From Limnomonas spitsbergensis (Eukaryota; Chlorophyta; Chlorophyceae; Chlamydomonadales): DNA of 64,000 nucleotides. Positions 12,382-25,000 of this stretch are shown piece by piece. Both the position numbers and the translations under genes were made by a program. Each line of letters opens with the position of its first letter. The stretch's first letter is position 1. Below the pieces are notes generated by a model. It made no database searches. It was not told where the DNA came from and saw nothing but the letters and a program-made list of their open reading frames with translations. The stretch is from NCBI GenBank assembly GCA_037349105.1, contig JAYJMM010000041.1, forward strand, positions 3,534,001-3,598,000. The letters are read 5' to 3'.

Positions 12382-14279
12382 TACAGGACAGTCAAGACTC
12401 AAGCGTCGCGTTCTTGGGCTTTGTTCTCAGGCACCCTCTGCCTTGTTTCACCTTCACGAGGCAAAGTGAGAAAGACACAGCAAATAATGGGCAGAACATG
12501 AAATGGTTTTGTAGACAAAACTGGGTATATATGTGCTATCATTTGGGACAGCCAGTCAGTAAGCTTTTCTCCAGGCTGGTCAGTACTATCAGTACTTCAG
12601 CATTCACACAGAGGATTTTTTGGTAGCATGTTTGATTATCTAAAAACAAGCAGTTTCAGACACTCAGTTCTATATGCATGACTTACGACATAGAAATGGA
12701 AATGTTCTCGGCTGTCAGCCAGAAATCTGGAAAACGTACTTAAATGTGGTATATGGGTTTTGCCTCTTTTGGAAGGGGTTTCGGTTTCGCTAACGAGTCC
12801 ACCTAGCCAGTGCATTTCTCTTACCGGTATGCATGGCATGGTCCGAAGCAAACCTGAGTAACCGCCAGCTGGGGGGAGCAATGACAGTCTGGAGTGTGCC
12901 GGGTTTGGCGGGGGGTGGCTCAATGTTTATGGTGCCTACTTTCACCTCTTGATTGGCTCGGTGCGTGCCTTCCGTTAGTACTTGTACCAGTAGTGTAAGC
13001 TCAGCACATGTGCGTGCCACGACAGTCCATTTTTGCAGTAGGTCCGCAGAGCACCAGAATGTGTCATTTTCCCGGTATATATTGCTATACTACTAGGGCC
13101 AGCACTCGCTCGTTTCGTGAGAGTAGTGAAGGGACTCACTTGATGTAATAGCGGAGGCGTTGATATACGAGGCGACGAGTCGCACGTGGATATGAAGTCG
13201 GGCTGCTGGGCAGCTACCTGCAGCCAGATGCCATAATCATTACGCAGAAGATGGGGTGGTGTAGGTGGTGTGGCGGGTGGCCGGGGCCAACCGGCCTCAG
13301 GAAGGAACAGTGGTGGTGTATGGAAAGACGGATGATGCATAGAATGAACGCATGCATTGACGAGGGTTTAAATCATCATACCGTATACAAACATCGAAGC
13401 GACAGGCATAAGATATGCCTGAGAGGCCGAAAATCTGGTAAGTGTAGTAAGTGGCAATAGTGGCGGCAAACATGTATGCCTGGGTAGTAGAATGGCTGAC
13501 ACGTTTTTGGCAAGGAAACGTGAGTCAGTTATGGTTTGGTGGTGGTAGATAATACGTGAACATACACGTCTACTACGTCTACATAATACTGTCTCCATGG
13601 GAAATCCGTGAGTCTCATACTAGTGGCCGCGGCCTGGGGCTTCAGTCTGAAGGCCCATTCAACTAAGGTAGACCCGATGGACCGTAGTCGCTCATCTTAG
13701 GGGTGGTGCGTTAGTTGTATGCGGGGGGGTGGGTGCCTACTTACAGCGCCCTGTTGCAACATGCATTGCGCGCGCGAGGACTGCCATAATAAAATGCCAT
13801 AACGACCGCCGGCAAGCCAACGCTCACGCAGCAAGCATCCTCAGCCAGGCATACATACATGTCACAATGAAAAGGCGCTGATATGATGATGCATTCAGTT
13901 GGAGGGCAGCCTACTCATACTGCTCACTGGCCAGGTCCAATGGATAAATACTAAGCATAATAGGATAACTCACTGTAAAAGACTGGCTGCTGGATAGCGT
14001 GGTCGCGGTACGAAGAAGATTACTCACTTCCAATGATCACAACGAGCAATGGATGGGGATCAATGTTGCCGCTCTAAAAATACGCCACTTATGCCTTGTT
14101 GTACGTTATGAGTTCCTTATCTTTTCACAGTGGAGATTACGCTGAATTTCATCGGAGCTGGAATGGAGCTCTCATCCTACCATCACCGGGATATTTCACA
14201 GAATCATTAGGCGTCGTACTAACAGCCCGAATCTGATTGGTGGAGGATACAAGTGTGGGGGGCAAATACGAAAGCTATC
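12382..14279. other. Intergenic, upstream of the giant wall-protein gene
   Basis: This stretch should hold the promoter and 5' UTR of the minus-strand wall-protein gene starting at 12381. Only short ORFs without recognisable similarity or a splice pattern occur, and I see no RNA gene. Confidence 0.5.
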
Positions 14280-14341
14280 GAAAGTTCCTCTGAAAGTTCT
14301 TCCACCCTCCCCGGAAAGAAGACCCACCTGGGAACTTTCCC

Positions 14342-14440
14342 GAAGACCATAAGACCGTCGTACGCGATTTTTCCCAGGTCTCACAGCACGTTTCTGATTG
14401 GACCTGGGAAAAAAGCGTGTACGACGGTCTTCTGGTCTTC
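14342..14440. repeat. Foldback hairpin, ~40-bp stem and ~20-nt loop
   Basis: The left arm 14342-14380 (GAAGACCATAAGACCGTCGT...CCCAGGTC) pairs with the right arm 14401-14440, with about three mismatches and one bulge. The arms enclose a 20-nt loop. Flanking sequence (14280-14500) is rich in CCGGGG/CCCGG palindromes. It could be a MITE-like foldback element or a source of a small-RNA hairpin; the sequence alone does not decide. Confidence 0.8.
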
Positions 14441-14764
14441 GGGAGATTTCCGGGGTGGGTGTTTCTGCAAACACTACCCCGGAGCCAGACATCGGAATGT
14501 GAGGCCGCGTACTTAATCTTGCGTGGTTCAGGGTTTACTGCGATAATGCCGAAGGTGTGCCTATACGTTATCTGTGCTGTTGCAACTGCTTCTGCTGCTG
14601 ATGATGATGATAAGAATGATGATAGGGATGACTCGCTCGCGGAGTGACCAAGGCCGAGGCGGCCCGCGGCCTTTCTGTAGGGCCGTCCCCATCACTACCG
14701 CCCGATAAGTTCATGGGAAGAAAAATGCGGCGATTAATATTTATAAACAAAAGCCATTCGAAGG

Positions 14765-14960
14765 CCTGAAAAGTGAAAACTCTCCGGGGTCTTTGGAATT
14801 TCCGGGGAGGGGGGAGGTCCACGGAAAAACAAGAGACGTACTGTACGATTCATGGTGGTCTAAAGGGCCCGGAGATTTTCCGGGGTCCAGTGTTTCTGCT
14901 CAAAACGACCCGGAAACAACCCGGAAAGTTTCCCAGGTCCAATCAGAAACGTGCTGTCAG
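14765..14960. repeat. Second, inverted and diverged copy of the foldback element
   Basis: The 29 bases at 14929-14957 are the exact reverse complement of 14383-14411 (loop plus right arm of the first hairpin). The surrounding sequence shares the same TTCCGGGG/CCCGG-rich character. Together with 14280-14500 it forms an inverted pair about 570 bp apart. Confidence 0.7.
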
Positions 14961-15789
14961 TCGGGAACGGGCTGTTATCAAGGGTTGGTTGATAGGAAGA
15001 TCTGGTGGGTCAGATGCCTCTCCATTGTCATAGTCTTGAGCTTATAGCTAGACTAGGTAGATGTACATTCAGATTTACTCCGTCCGTAGCTTGTTGGCTC
15101 ATGTAGGAAGCCCTTATGCGTTTTTCTGCGCTGGACATTTCCACATATTGTTCCATTCATAGAAGAACATCAGAATATAATTGATATATCAATAACTCAA
15201 AGCTGTGCAAAGCGCTGCGTGTGCAACATTCACAATCTCTCTGAAGTCCAAGCCTTAAATACGGCAGTAAACCATACGATGCACGTCGGTAAGATTCGGC
15301 CGCTTTGGGGAAAAGATCGCTTGATCTAACGCTTGAAGCTCGATTAATTCAGCTGCCCGCTTTTTCTCCCCTGTCGAAGTAATGGTACAGGAGTGCCCGC
15401 TCGCTCCTGGCCCTCGCTCTTGCTAGTGTCGTCATTCCTCTTGCGTCGGCATTAGTCATCTTCACAGCTCAACATCAAGTAAAACGCTCGTATGGAAAAT
15501 GCATCGCAGCTTCGTCGTGTGCATATCTGTGTGCATGTTCTTGCTTTGTTCAAGTAGCTAGTACTCCCAGCAGGAGCACAATGCTGGCATGTTCGCATGC
15601 GCTCGTAATGTATGGCACTTGATAAGCACAGCAGAAGGTGCATACTTTGTTTAAGAATTCGTTTGAGTTCCTCTATTCCTTGTGAATGGGGCGGAGATGA
15701 AGATGTTCATGCGTTCAAGAGTGAATACTGCTGTGATGGTTTGTTCCCCTATGAACAGAAATTGAGTCTGCAACAGGGGAGGCTGGTGC
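14961..15789. other. Intergenic, no gene seen
   Basis: Only short ORFs without recognisable domains. No RNA gene or repeat is evident. Confidence 0.4.
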
Positions 15790-16215
15790 ATGTCCCCCTG
15801 TCTGCAACACAGGCCAAATTGCACATCAGCCTGGCGTTGCTGTCCAGCTTGCGCACAAACAAGAAGCTGGTGGCCAGCTTGCCCATCAGCCTGGAGCTAC
15901 TCAGCTACTGGCCTACTGCCGCATGCAGCGAGCTTGCACACCAGCATGGAGCTGCTGGCGAGTAGCGGGCTTGTGCACCAACATCCTGCCCAGCTTGTCT
16001 ACCAGTGTGGAGCTTCTGGCCATCTTGCACACCAGGCGCGCTTCAGCATGGATTTGGCGGTCAGCTTGCGCACCGGCGTGGAGCTGAAAGACAACTTGCA
16101 CACCAGCATGGAGCTGGTGGCCAGCTTGCCCCCCAGCATGGAGTTGATGGCCATCTTGCGCACCAGCATGGGGCTGTTGGCTAGCTTGCACACCGCTGCT
16201 GCTACCCAGGTACTC
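15790..16215 (+). repeat. Degenerate ~30-36-bp minisatellite (CTTGCRCACCAGCATGGAGCTG core)
   Basis: The core CTTGC..CACCAGCATGGAGCT-TGGCCAG recurs about every 33 bp with many substitutions. One plus frame is open across most of the array and gives heptad-like SLHTSMELLA units, so an exon cannot be excluded. I found no supporting start codon, conserved domain or splice partner. Confidence 0.65.
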
Positions 16216-16237
16216 GCTTAGGTAAGTGTTGCTTAGG

Positions 16238-17025
16238 CGACCAGCCATGGACCGGTCTTGTTTGGCCTCCCATCAGGGAGGTCAGGCGGTGCAATGCCAT
16301 TACAACTATTGGCCACATGCGTAACCATGAAACTTTATTCTACTGACTGCGTGATACTAAAACCAGTGAACGGCCGATGCTACCAGGGCCTGTGCTTCGG
16401 TGCGTGCCGCTTGAACGATCGACTGCATGCCGGTCTTGTTTCCACCCCTATCAGGGAGGTGCAATGCGTGTACAGCTGTTGCCCACATGCGGAACCATGA
16501 GCATGTATTCTATTGGCTGCATGAAATTGGTGCCGGAGAGCAACCGCTTCTCCCCATGTCCGCGCTTGGGTGCCTGCTTGGGCAACTGAAAGTTGGCTGG
16601 TATTGTTTCCCCCCTATCAGGAAGGTGCATGACCGGTCCAGCTATTGTCCACGTGTGCAACCATAAGCATGCATTAAACAGGCTGCATGTAACCGGTAGC
16701 AGTGAGCGGTCCCTGCCACCCAGGTCCGCGCTTAGGTGTGTGATGCTTAGGAGACCGACCTTCGGCCGGAATTGTTTTGCTCTCTGTCAAGAATGTGCCG
16801 TGTCGGAACAATTGTTGGCCACATGCACATGCATTAACGTGCACTATATTGGCTGCATGAAACGGGTAGTAGTGAGCGTCCGCTGCTACCCTGGTCCACT
16901 ATTGCGTGCTCATGCGACCGACCATGGCCCGGTCTCTTTTTTTTCTATCATGGAGATGCAATACCGGCACAACTATTGGCCACATGCGCAACCATGAACG
17001 TGCATTATCCTGGTTGCATAATACC
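16238..17025 (+). repeat. Diverged ~170-bp satellite, about five units
   Basis: Units begin near 16238, 16418, 16587, 16762 and 16917 with ACCG-CC-TG--CCGGTCTTGTTT-like sequence. Each continues with TATCAGGGAGGTGCAATG, then TATTGGCCACATGCGCAACCATGA, then a GGCTGCATGAAAC stretch. Spacing is about 160-180 bp, nucleosome-sized. Units differ by many point changes, so the array is old. Confidence 0.8.
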
Positions 17026-17029
17026 AGTA

Positions 17030-18665
17030 TTGCCCCCTGTCACAGCTCCTGCTCCTTGTCACAGCTCCTGCCCCCTGTCCCTGCTCCTACCTTATGTCCC
17101 TGCTCCTGCTCCTTGTCACAGCTCCTGCCCCCTGTCCCTGCTCCTACCTCATGTCCCTGCTCCTGCTCCTTGTCACAGCTCCTGCCCCCTATCCCTGCTC
17201 CTACCTTATGTCCCTGCTCCTGCTCCTTGTCACAGCCCCTGCCCCCTGTCCCTGCTCCTACCTTATGTCCCTGCTCCTGCTCCTTGTCCTAGCTCCTGCC
17301 CCCTGTCCATGCTCCTACCTTATGTCCCTGCTCCTGCCTTCTGTCCTAGCTCCTGCCCCCTGTCCCTGCTCCTACCTTATGTCCCTGCTCCTGCTCCTTG
17401 TCACAGCTCCTGCCCCCTGTCCCTGCTCCTACCTTATGTCCCTGCTCCTGCTCCTTGTCACAGCCCCTGCCCCCTGTCCCTGCTCCTACCTTATGTCCCT
17501 GCTCCTGCTCCTTGTCCTAGCTCCTGCCCCCTGTCCCTGTTTCTGCCTTCTGTCCCTGCTCCTGCCTTCTGTCCCTGCTCATGCCTTATGTCCCTGCTCC
17601 TGCCTTCTATTCCATCTCCTGCCCCATGTCCATGTTCCTGCCTTCTGCCCCTGCCCCTGCCTTCTGTCCATGCCCCTGCCTTCTGTCCCTACTATTGCCC
17701 CTGTCCCTGCTCCTGCCCCCTGTCCATGTTCTTGCCTTCTGTCCCTGCTCCTGCCTTCTGTCCCTGTTCCTGCCTTCCGTCCCTGCTCCTGCCTTCTGTC
17801 CTAGCTCCTGCCCCCTGTCCTTGCGCATGCCTTCTGGGTTTAGGGTTTAGGGTTTAGGGAGCCATCTGTCCCTGCTCCTGCCTTCTGTTCCTGCTCCTGC
17901 CTTCTGTCCCTGCTCCTGCCTTCTATTCCAGCTCCTGGCCCTTGTCCCTCCTCCTGCCCCCTGTCCATGTTCCTGCCTTCTGCCCCTGCCCCTGCCTTCT
18001 GTCCCTGCTCCTGCCTTCTGTCCCTGCTCCTGCCCCCTGTCCATGTTCCTGCTTTCTGCCCCTGCCCCTGCCCCTTGTCCCAGCTCCTGCCCCCTTTCCC
18101 TGCTCCTACCTTCTGTCCCTGCTCCTTCCTTCTGTCCTAGCTCCTGTCCCCTGTCCCTGCTCCTGCCTTCTGTCCCTGTTTTCGCCTTCTGTTCCAGCTC
18201 CTGCCCCCTGTCCCTCCTCCTACCCCATGTCCATGTTCCTGCCTTCTGTCCCTGCTCCTGCCTTCTGGCCCTGCTCCTGCCTTCTGTCCCTGCTCATGCC
18301 TTCTGTCCCTGCTCCTGCCTCCTGTCCCTGCTCCTGCCTCCTGTCCCTGCTCCTGCCCTCTGTCCCTGCTCCTGTCTTCTATACCTGCTCCTGCCTTCTG
18401 TCCCTGCTCCTGCCGTCTGTCCCTGCTCCTGTCCCCCATCCCTGCTCCTGCCCCTTGTCCCTACTCATGCCTTCTTTCCCTGCCCCTGCCCCTGTCCCTG
18501 CTCCTGTCCCCTGTCCCTACTCCTGCCTTCTGTCCCTGCTCCTGCCTTCTGCCCCTGTCCCCTGCCCCCTGACCCCTGCCACTGCCCCTGACCCCGCCCC
18601 TACCCCCGCCCCTGACCCCTGCCCTTGCCCCTGCCCCTGCCTCTACCCCTGCCCCTGCCCCGTAG
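17030..18665 (+). repeat. 19-bp minisatellite (CTGTCCCTGCTCCTGCCTT) with 57-bp higher-order units
   Basis: The array consists of variants of a 19-bp C-rich unit. In the first ~500 bp three variants are locked into a 57-bp repeat, visible as repeated TTATGTCCCTGCTCCTGCTC...CACAGCTCCTGCC. Further right single 19-bp units dominate. Since 19 is not a multiple of three, open frames cycle through all reading phases and are not taken as genes. A short telomere-like run lies inside. Confidence 0.9.
17839..17859 (+). repeat. Interstitial telomere-type repeat (TTTAGGG)3
   Basis: Three perfect TTTAGGG heptamers, preceded by GGG, interrupt the 19-bp minisatellite. TTTAGGG is the telomere repeat of land plants and many green algae. 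Single GGTTTAGGG-like partial units also occur near 24,520-24,552. Confidence 0.9.
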
Positions 18666-19020
18666 GCGTCCAACTCCAAGATCCATGGGGCAACAGTCAG
18701 TTTGTTTGGGAGAAGGGTATTTGAATCTAGCTGACTGCCATAGAGGGGTGGAATGAAAAGGCTGTACTCATGAAGCGCTGTTGAAATACAAACATGCCAC
18801 AATTCAGAGTTCTGCGTTTCGAGGCCTTAACTGCTTGCCTCCTGCAGTTCCCACCTATGAGAACCATTTCAGCATTTTTTCTTCAATAGCTCTCCTCCCA
18901 ATTAGCAGTGCCAGGCCCTTTTATTAACTACTAAAAAGTAGCTTTGCCAATTTAACCACAACATAATATAACATACAAATCTGAGGCATGCAGTGAGGTT
19001 CCAAGGCTTCAGTTTAAACA
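18666..19020. other. Spacer between minisatellite and the last recognised exon of the second wall-protein gene
   Basis: The terminal exon and 3' UTR of the minus-strand gene should lie here or within the minisatellite. No exon can be assigned. A T/A-rich stretch at 18,880-18,990 may be intron or 3' UTR. Confidence 0.35.
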
Positions 19021-19025
19021 TTTAC

Positions 19026-22000
19026 CTGCACTTGTAGTTCTCTTTGCATTCGGGATCCAGGTAGCATACGTCTGAGCCCACAAAGCAGCAGGCATCAGTG
19101 CCATCACATTGCTGCGTCTGGCAAGTGGAGATCGCCTGCGCATACAGAGAGGCAAACAAAAGTCAAAACCATGCGACACTTGAACCCTGCCTATGCTCCG
19201 CCCATGAAGGTTCAGCTGCACTGAACTATAATGCAGCCACGCGGTACCCGTAGCCGTGCCTACCGGTCAAGGAGATTTTTCATTTCGAAAGCCAACCCCA
19301 AAAGGTCTGGAAGTACCAACTCCTGACTACAGAAATGAACACTATTAGTTCGTGCTCCAACAAGTTTGGGTTCAGGGTTTCGAGGATTCTGGTTCAGGGC
19401 TGCAAGTAGTTTGCAGGCTCTCTGTTCGAAAACATTGCTGTTGCATCACTTATTCACTGGTCACAGGTTCGCAGGGATAAGAGTTTCGTTTTGATGTGAT
19501 TCACGTTTGCTGCTGCCACTCGTCTGCCAGAACCTACCTTGCAGAACCCGCCAGTTTGTAAGCAGGCACTCAGGGGCAGCGCATTGCAGGCATCAACTTC
19601 CAGTTGGCACACGCCCTTGAACAGACCGGTGTAGCCTGACTGCAACGTGAACTTACCTGCAAGGGCGAAGGAGGGCACAGAGGGTTGAGCACCACTGTCA
19701 AATTACTGCAGTCTAGGATCAGCGTACTGGATGGGGCTAACCCTTTTTCATGGCCAGCAGGGCATGCAGGCTCATCCAGGCATGTGTGCAGGTTTTGCAC
19801 GTAGTATCAGGTCAGGTACTACAGGCAGGGATACATGGCTAGGGTTGACAAAAGGCACATGAGTGCACAACTGCAAACACTGGGGTGTGGCAGGGAGCAG
19901 CGGGGCGGCTGAAAGGTGCCACTGGCTGTGTACAGAAAAAAGAAAAAAGTGTCTTCCATTATTTCCTTGAATTTAACTTTCCCGGGAACAGGTGGCCCTG
20001 GCCGTACTCACATCCAATTTGCATGTTGCACGAGAAAGGGTCGGTGAAGACCGTTTCGAGAAGTTTGTCGCAAGTGAGTGCCCTGATATTGGCGCCCGTC
20101 TTTCACATGCTTTGGTCAGAGTTTTACTTTATGCTGATGATCTGGTGTTATTCGCTGAATCGCCGGATGATCTGCAAAAACTTCTTGATGCTCTCCATAT
20201 TTTTTGTCGCCACAATGCCTTGACAGTCAATATAAAAAAATCTGAAGCAGTTGTTTTTAACCAGAAATATTGTAGTCATTTGGTATCTCTGTCTTATGAC
20301 GGAAGCGTTCTTGATATTAAGCCCTTTTTCATCTACTTGGGTATGTTATTTGATGAGGCAGAGGGTATGAAGGGAGCAGGTAGACGTTGTGTCAACAAAG
20401 GGAGGGCAGCTTTGTATGCCATGGTCCGGAGATGTCATGAGCTTGACATACACAATGTTCACATCAAATGTCATCTTTTTGACTCTTTAGTGAAGCCTAT
20501 TCTGTTTTATGGGTGTGAAATTTGGGGACCAGGTCTCCTTGCGAAAGGAGTCGGCTTGACAGATACTGGTTTCTCTAAAGATTTGGAGGTAATTCACAAG
20601 GGTTTCCTTAGGCAGTGTCTGGGTCTTCGCAAGTCTGTGGCCGAGTATGTTCTCATGAGCGAACTGCACCGTGAACCCCTTATCTTAAGTCTTTTTCAGC
20701 AGACCCTGAGTTTTTGGAATAGAATTAATCTGAGGCCTGACAATGACCTTGTGAAAATGGCTATGCAGGAAAGTTGTGATTTGGCGAAGGCTGGCACTTC
20801 ACTTTGTTGGGCTGGTTTTCTGTCTACGATATTGATGACTCTGGGTATTGATTTATTGACTGCATCAGTCAATACCTCTTTGGATATTGAGGTCATTGTG
20901 AATTCAGCTAGGGATCAGTGGCTTTCCAAAATTTCCAGGGACATGCCATGTACGGCCCTGTCAGTACGTGCTACTCCTGACTCAGAACGCTCGGGGTTCA
21001 AATTGTTTACGTTCTCTAAGTGGTTCCAAATTAAGCGTGATGTGCAGGAGACTTTCTGGTACAATTTGAGTAAGCCTAATATTATTTTTGCTGTAGCCCG
21101 GTATCGGATGGGGTCGCATTGGCTGAATGTTGAGACGGGGCGCTTTGAGAAACCCTGCGTGCCTCGTAGCGAGAGGATTTGTAGATGTTGCAATCTTAAA
21201 TGTCGGGAGGATGAGCTTCACATGATTTACTGCCCGTTCTATACAGACCTTCGTTTTCAGTTTAACCTTACTTTCCATAATTTCCTAGAGGACGAGGATG
21301 AGGCCATGAAACGGTACGCAAATGGAGTGTGGGGCAAACTTAATGCAGCGGATTCTGCATATGTGTTCTGGAAGAAATTTGGTTGTTTTATCTTTCAGTG
21401 TATGATGAAAAGAGAGAATCATCTCAAAACTCTGCCAAAATTCCTGTCTCCCCCCTAACTCTCTAGGCGGTGCTCAATCGAACTCTTTTGCACCCACGTC
21501 ATGTTTTATGGCTGGGGCTTATCTTCTGCACTATGGGGTTCATTCCCACGCCACTGTCGTGGTTGTGTGCTAGTTGCTTGCCCAGGGGGGTCACTGGTTT
21601 TCGCTTTCTGTCCTAGTGTATCAAGTGCCTGTACCGGTTTACGGGCACATGTCCCATGCATCAATTGTGATGCTCTGTTGGACTGTAAAAACTTCACAAA
21701 CTTCACACCGTGCATGGGTTTTCATTGGGTGACGTGACGCAAACGGTGGTGTTGGTGCAGGACGCGCCCGCAGTCAGAGAAGTGGCCGAGCATGTTGCCT
21801 GGAGAGAAAGGACAACATGTGTGGACCAGCTGGGGATCAGAGAATCTCTGTCAGCAGAATCCGTGGGATCCAGGGAGATCCAGATGGATCTAGAGGGATC
21901 CAACTGAAGGGTAGGGCAGTCTTGGCTCTGGAAATAGCAACAGTCACACAAAAACATCCCAAACCAACATTCTATCTGTCTCCGAATAACTAACGAGGCA

Positions 22001-25000
22001 GGTTAAATCAATCAGGAATTGGCCCTTCCTTTCATCCCTCAGTGCTTAAGGCAAGATAAGGTGGAAATGTTTATAGGCAGCACTGTGCGTGTTAGTGACA
22101 GCTAGACGTCCACTTCTTCTTCTGCCCACCTGAGTTTTCACAGCAGCGTTGCCCTCCACAGGCACAAAGCACTTATCAGCTCCATACCCGAAGCCGCCAC
22201 CGTTGTACCAGCCGTCCTGGGGGCTGCAAGTCGGGACCAATGTGCAAAATGCCGTGCGCGTGCAGGCGGACTGATTTGTGTAACCCATGTTGAAGTCGTT
22301 GAAAGCGGAACAGGCATCGACCGCCGTTTTATTGTAGCTGCGTATGGAGGAGAGGGGAAATAATTAGATGAAGGGTAACGGGGCTCAGAGATTTGATGCT
22401 AAGAGGCTCAGGGTGGGGACTGACAGCCCCCCATAGGCCGCCAATTCAGGGACAGAGGTTCCCACTTTCATGGTCATACCAGGGACTACATCAACATTAC
22501 ATGACAGCAGTTGTTCTGAAAGGTGCGCTTCTGCAAGATCTGACATTGGCATTCTGCAGCTGGACACATTTTTGGGGACCCAGCTGGCCATTGCCCAGTG
22601 GTGTCCAGAGTGTTTCTGGCACCAACGAAATGACAAAGCTAGGGGCAGCGTTGTGAGTATGTAATCCCTGATCGTTGGCAGGGGGGTTGTTGTTGCAGGA
22701 GGTCCAGAGCCTCTCCTAGAATGACTCAACAAGTGGACCCGATCGAATGACTCTTCCTAGGGCAAAAAATGATTGGCAAAGTGTGTAAACCCTAACCTGT
22801 CTCTCCTGTCTGGCTGGGGGCACGGTTCTATTATCAGGAGATGCTGCACTTGCTCACCAGTACAAGTTGGCATGCGACGATCCGGAGCGTGGATATATCG
22901 TGTTTGCTGCGTAGTAGCCCTCGGAGCTGAGGGTGCAGCCTGTTGGGCAACTTCCGGTCGCCGCGAACTGCCCACTGCAGCCCACATCGCTGCGAATGGC
23001 ACACGACGATACCGAGATGCACTGGCTCTGGGTCGATGTCAGCGGCTGGAACGGGCACAAGGACGGTGCCGGGGTAATGCCCAGGCCCAGACAGCACGGG
23101 GAGCTCGGATCGCAGCGATAGGCTGAGAACTGGTCGTCGAGCGACGTCCCCTTCGATGTTGCATACGTGCAAAAGCCTGACAGAGATGCCGTGGTGACGG
23201 TAGTGATGATGGAGACCTTGGCCAAGTCGAGCCCAGATTGGGTCCACAGAAGGTCTGGCGTGGAAGATGTTCCAGGCAAAGTAACCGCCCTTCAGCAAGC
23301 CGGCAGCATACCTGCATGGAGGCGGGGGCACATGCCAATACAGGTGAGTGTCGTAAGTGGACAGCGTTAGATTCAAACGCGTTAGAGGATTTAAGGGTTA
23401 AACTGTGAGTGGTTCACACAGATGGCAGGACACTACGGGCATGACGCATGCAGTTGCGGTACCGAGGGCATAGTGCATCATTCACAGGGTCTATCTCCAG
23501 GTGATGGGGGAGGAGGCAGGAGGGGTTATTTGGGCCAAAATATTTTGACTGGCCCCTAGGCAGCCACCACTGGGCAGATAAGGTCCCAGCCTTCTGGATA
23601 ATGGCTGGTGACACAAGTAGCTGAGCATGCTGACTAGGCCACCTTTGGCCAAGGGCCATGAGGTAGCTGAATTGTGGCTGAATCACTCCAACTTGTCATT
23701 GGCATGCTGAGGTGACTTGCATGGGGGTACTAAGATGCGTCTTACTCACCCTGCAAACGTCTTGCATGAAGCGAAATTGTAGATCAGAGGGTTGCCACCC
23801 CCCAGAACTGCGTAGCAAAGACAAGGTCAGAAGCATGCAGACAGGCAACATAGGGAAAGAGAGCAATGAGACACGATAAACACTTCATTGCCAGATTAAG
23901 GTTTGGGGCCTCCCGTTTTGGCCGCAGCATGGTTTGAGCCTAGTATTCACCCGAAATCACCTGGGGTTGTGCAGAAAGTTGTGTTCAGCAGCGTGTCGTT
24001 GGCCATCATACCGGTGTCCAATGGCAAGGCCCACATGGCTAGGACTGAGGCAAGGGAGCCGTCGGTGAAGGATGCGCAGGCCGTGTCTGACACTGCGTAG
24101 TGTGTTTGTAAGACAGTGTGAGGGTATCAGAGCTGATCGTAGGGGAGTAGAGATCATGGCAAGGTCACCAGGCTCGCAGTATGCAAGATTCAGTGATAAA
24201 CCAGGGGAGGGTATTGGATTACATAGTGATCATGACAAATAGATATCTTGACCATGGAGAAGTCGTCATTATGGCTATGACGTCATCATGACTACGCTCG
24301 CAGTGAGCAAGCCAAAAAAAGCTTCACCTACATATAGAAACCAACTGAAATCAACCAAACTTGTACTGCAGGACTGTTGCAATATGTTGCTGAGGGGCTG
24401 CAAACAAGATCCCATAGCAAGCCGCACCTACGAAGCCGCAGGTCAAGGACTGGGAGTTCCAAGCGCAGCCCGTCTTACACGTGTCCTGCACGTGCGTAGA
24501 TTGTTTGTTCAGGATTTGGGGTATTTAGGTTCAGTTCAGGGTTTAGGGCTGAAGGGTTGTGAGTGAAGGGTTGGCAGCTCCTGGCTGAGGTGCCCAAATG
24601 GTGCCACAGTAGGATGCTAGCCGCCTTTTGGTACACAGCAACATAATGCAAGCAGCCAAAACCCTCTTTGACAGTATGGACTGGGGGGGGAGGGGGTACT
24701 TTTGGGCCCATCAGCTCAATGCAGTTCAATGACAGCCTCGGCCGTGCGTGGGGACCTGGTGCAGCAAGCCCTGCTGCTTGGGCAGGCGGCCGTGGCCGAT
24801 CATGGTTTGCTCTCCATAGGGCCAGTGGTGGCCTAAGCAGTCATCACAAGTCAAGCCTAGAACGTGGCCTGTCGCCCTGCAGTACTAACCTTGGCAAAGC
24901 ATTTGGAGCAATCGGTGTTGCATTGGGCAGCAAGCTGGGTCTGGCAGAGGGTCCCATTCCAAGAGCAGCCTCCGGAGTAGTGACTGCCTACACAGCTAAC

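Noticed and set aside
16976..18724. Pro/Cys/Leu-rich ORFs over the 19-bp repeat
   Set aside because: A 19-bp unit cycles through the three frames and lacks stops in all of them. No start context, domain or splice partner was found.
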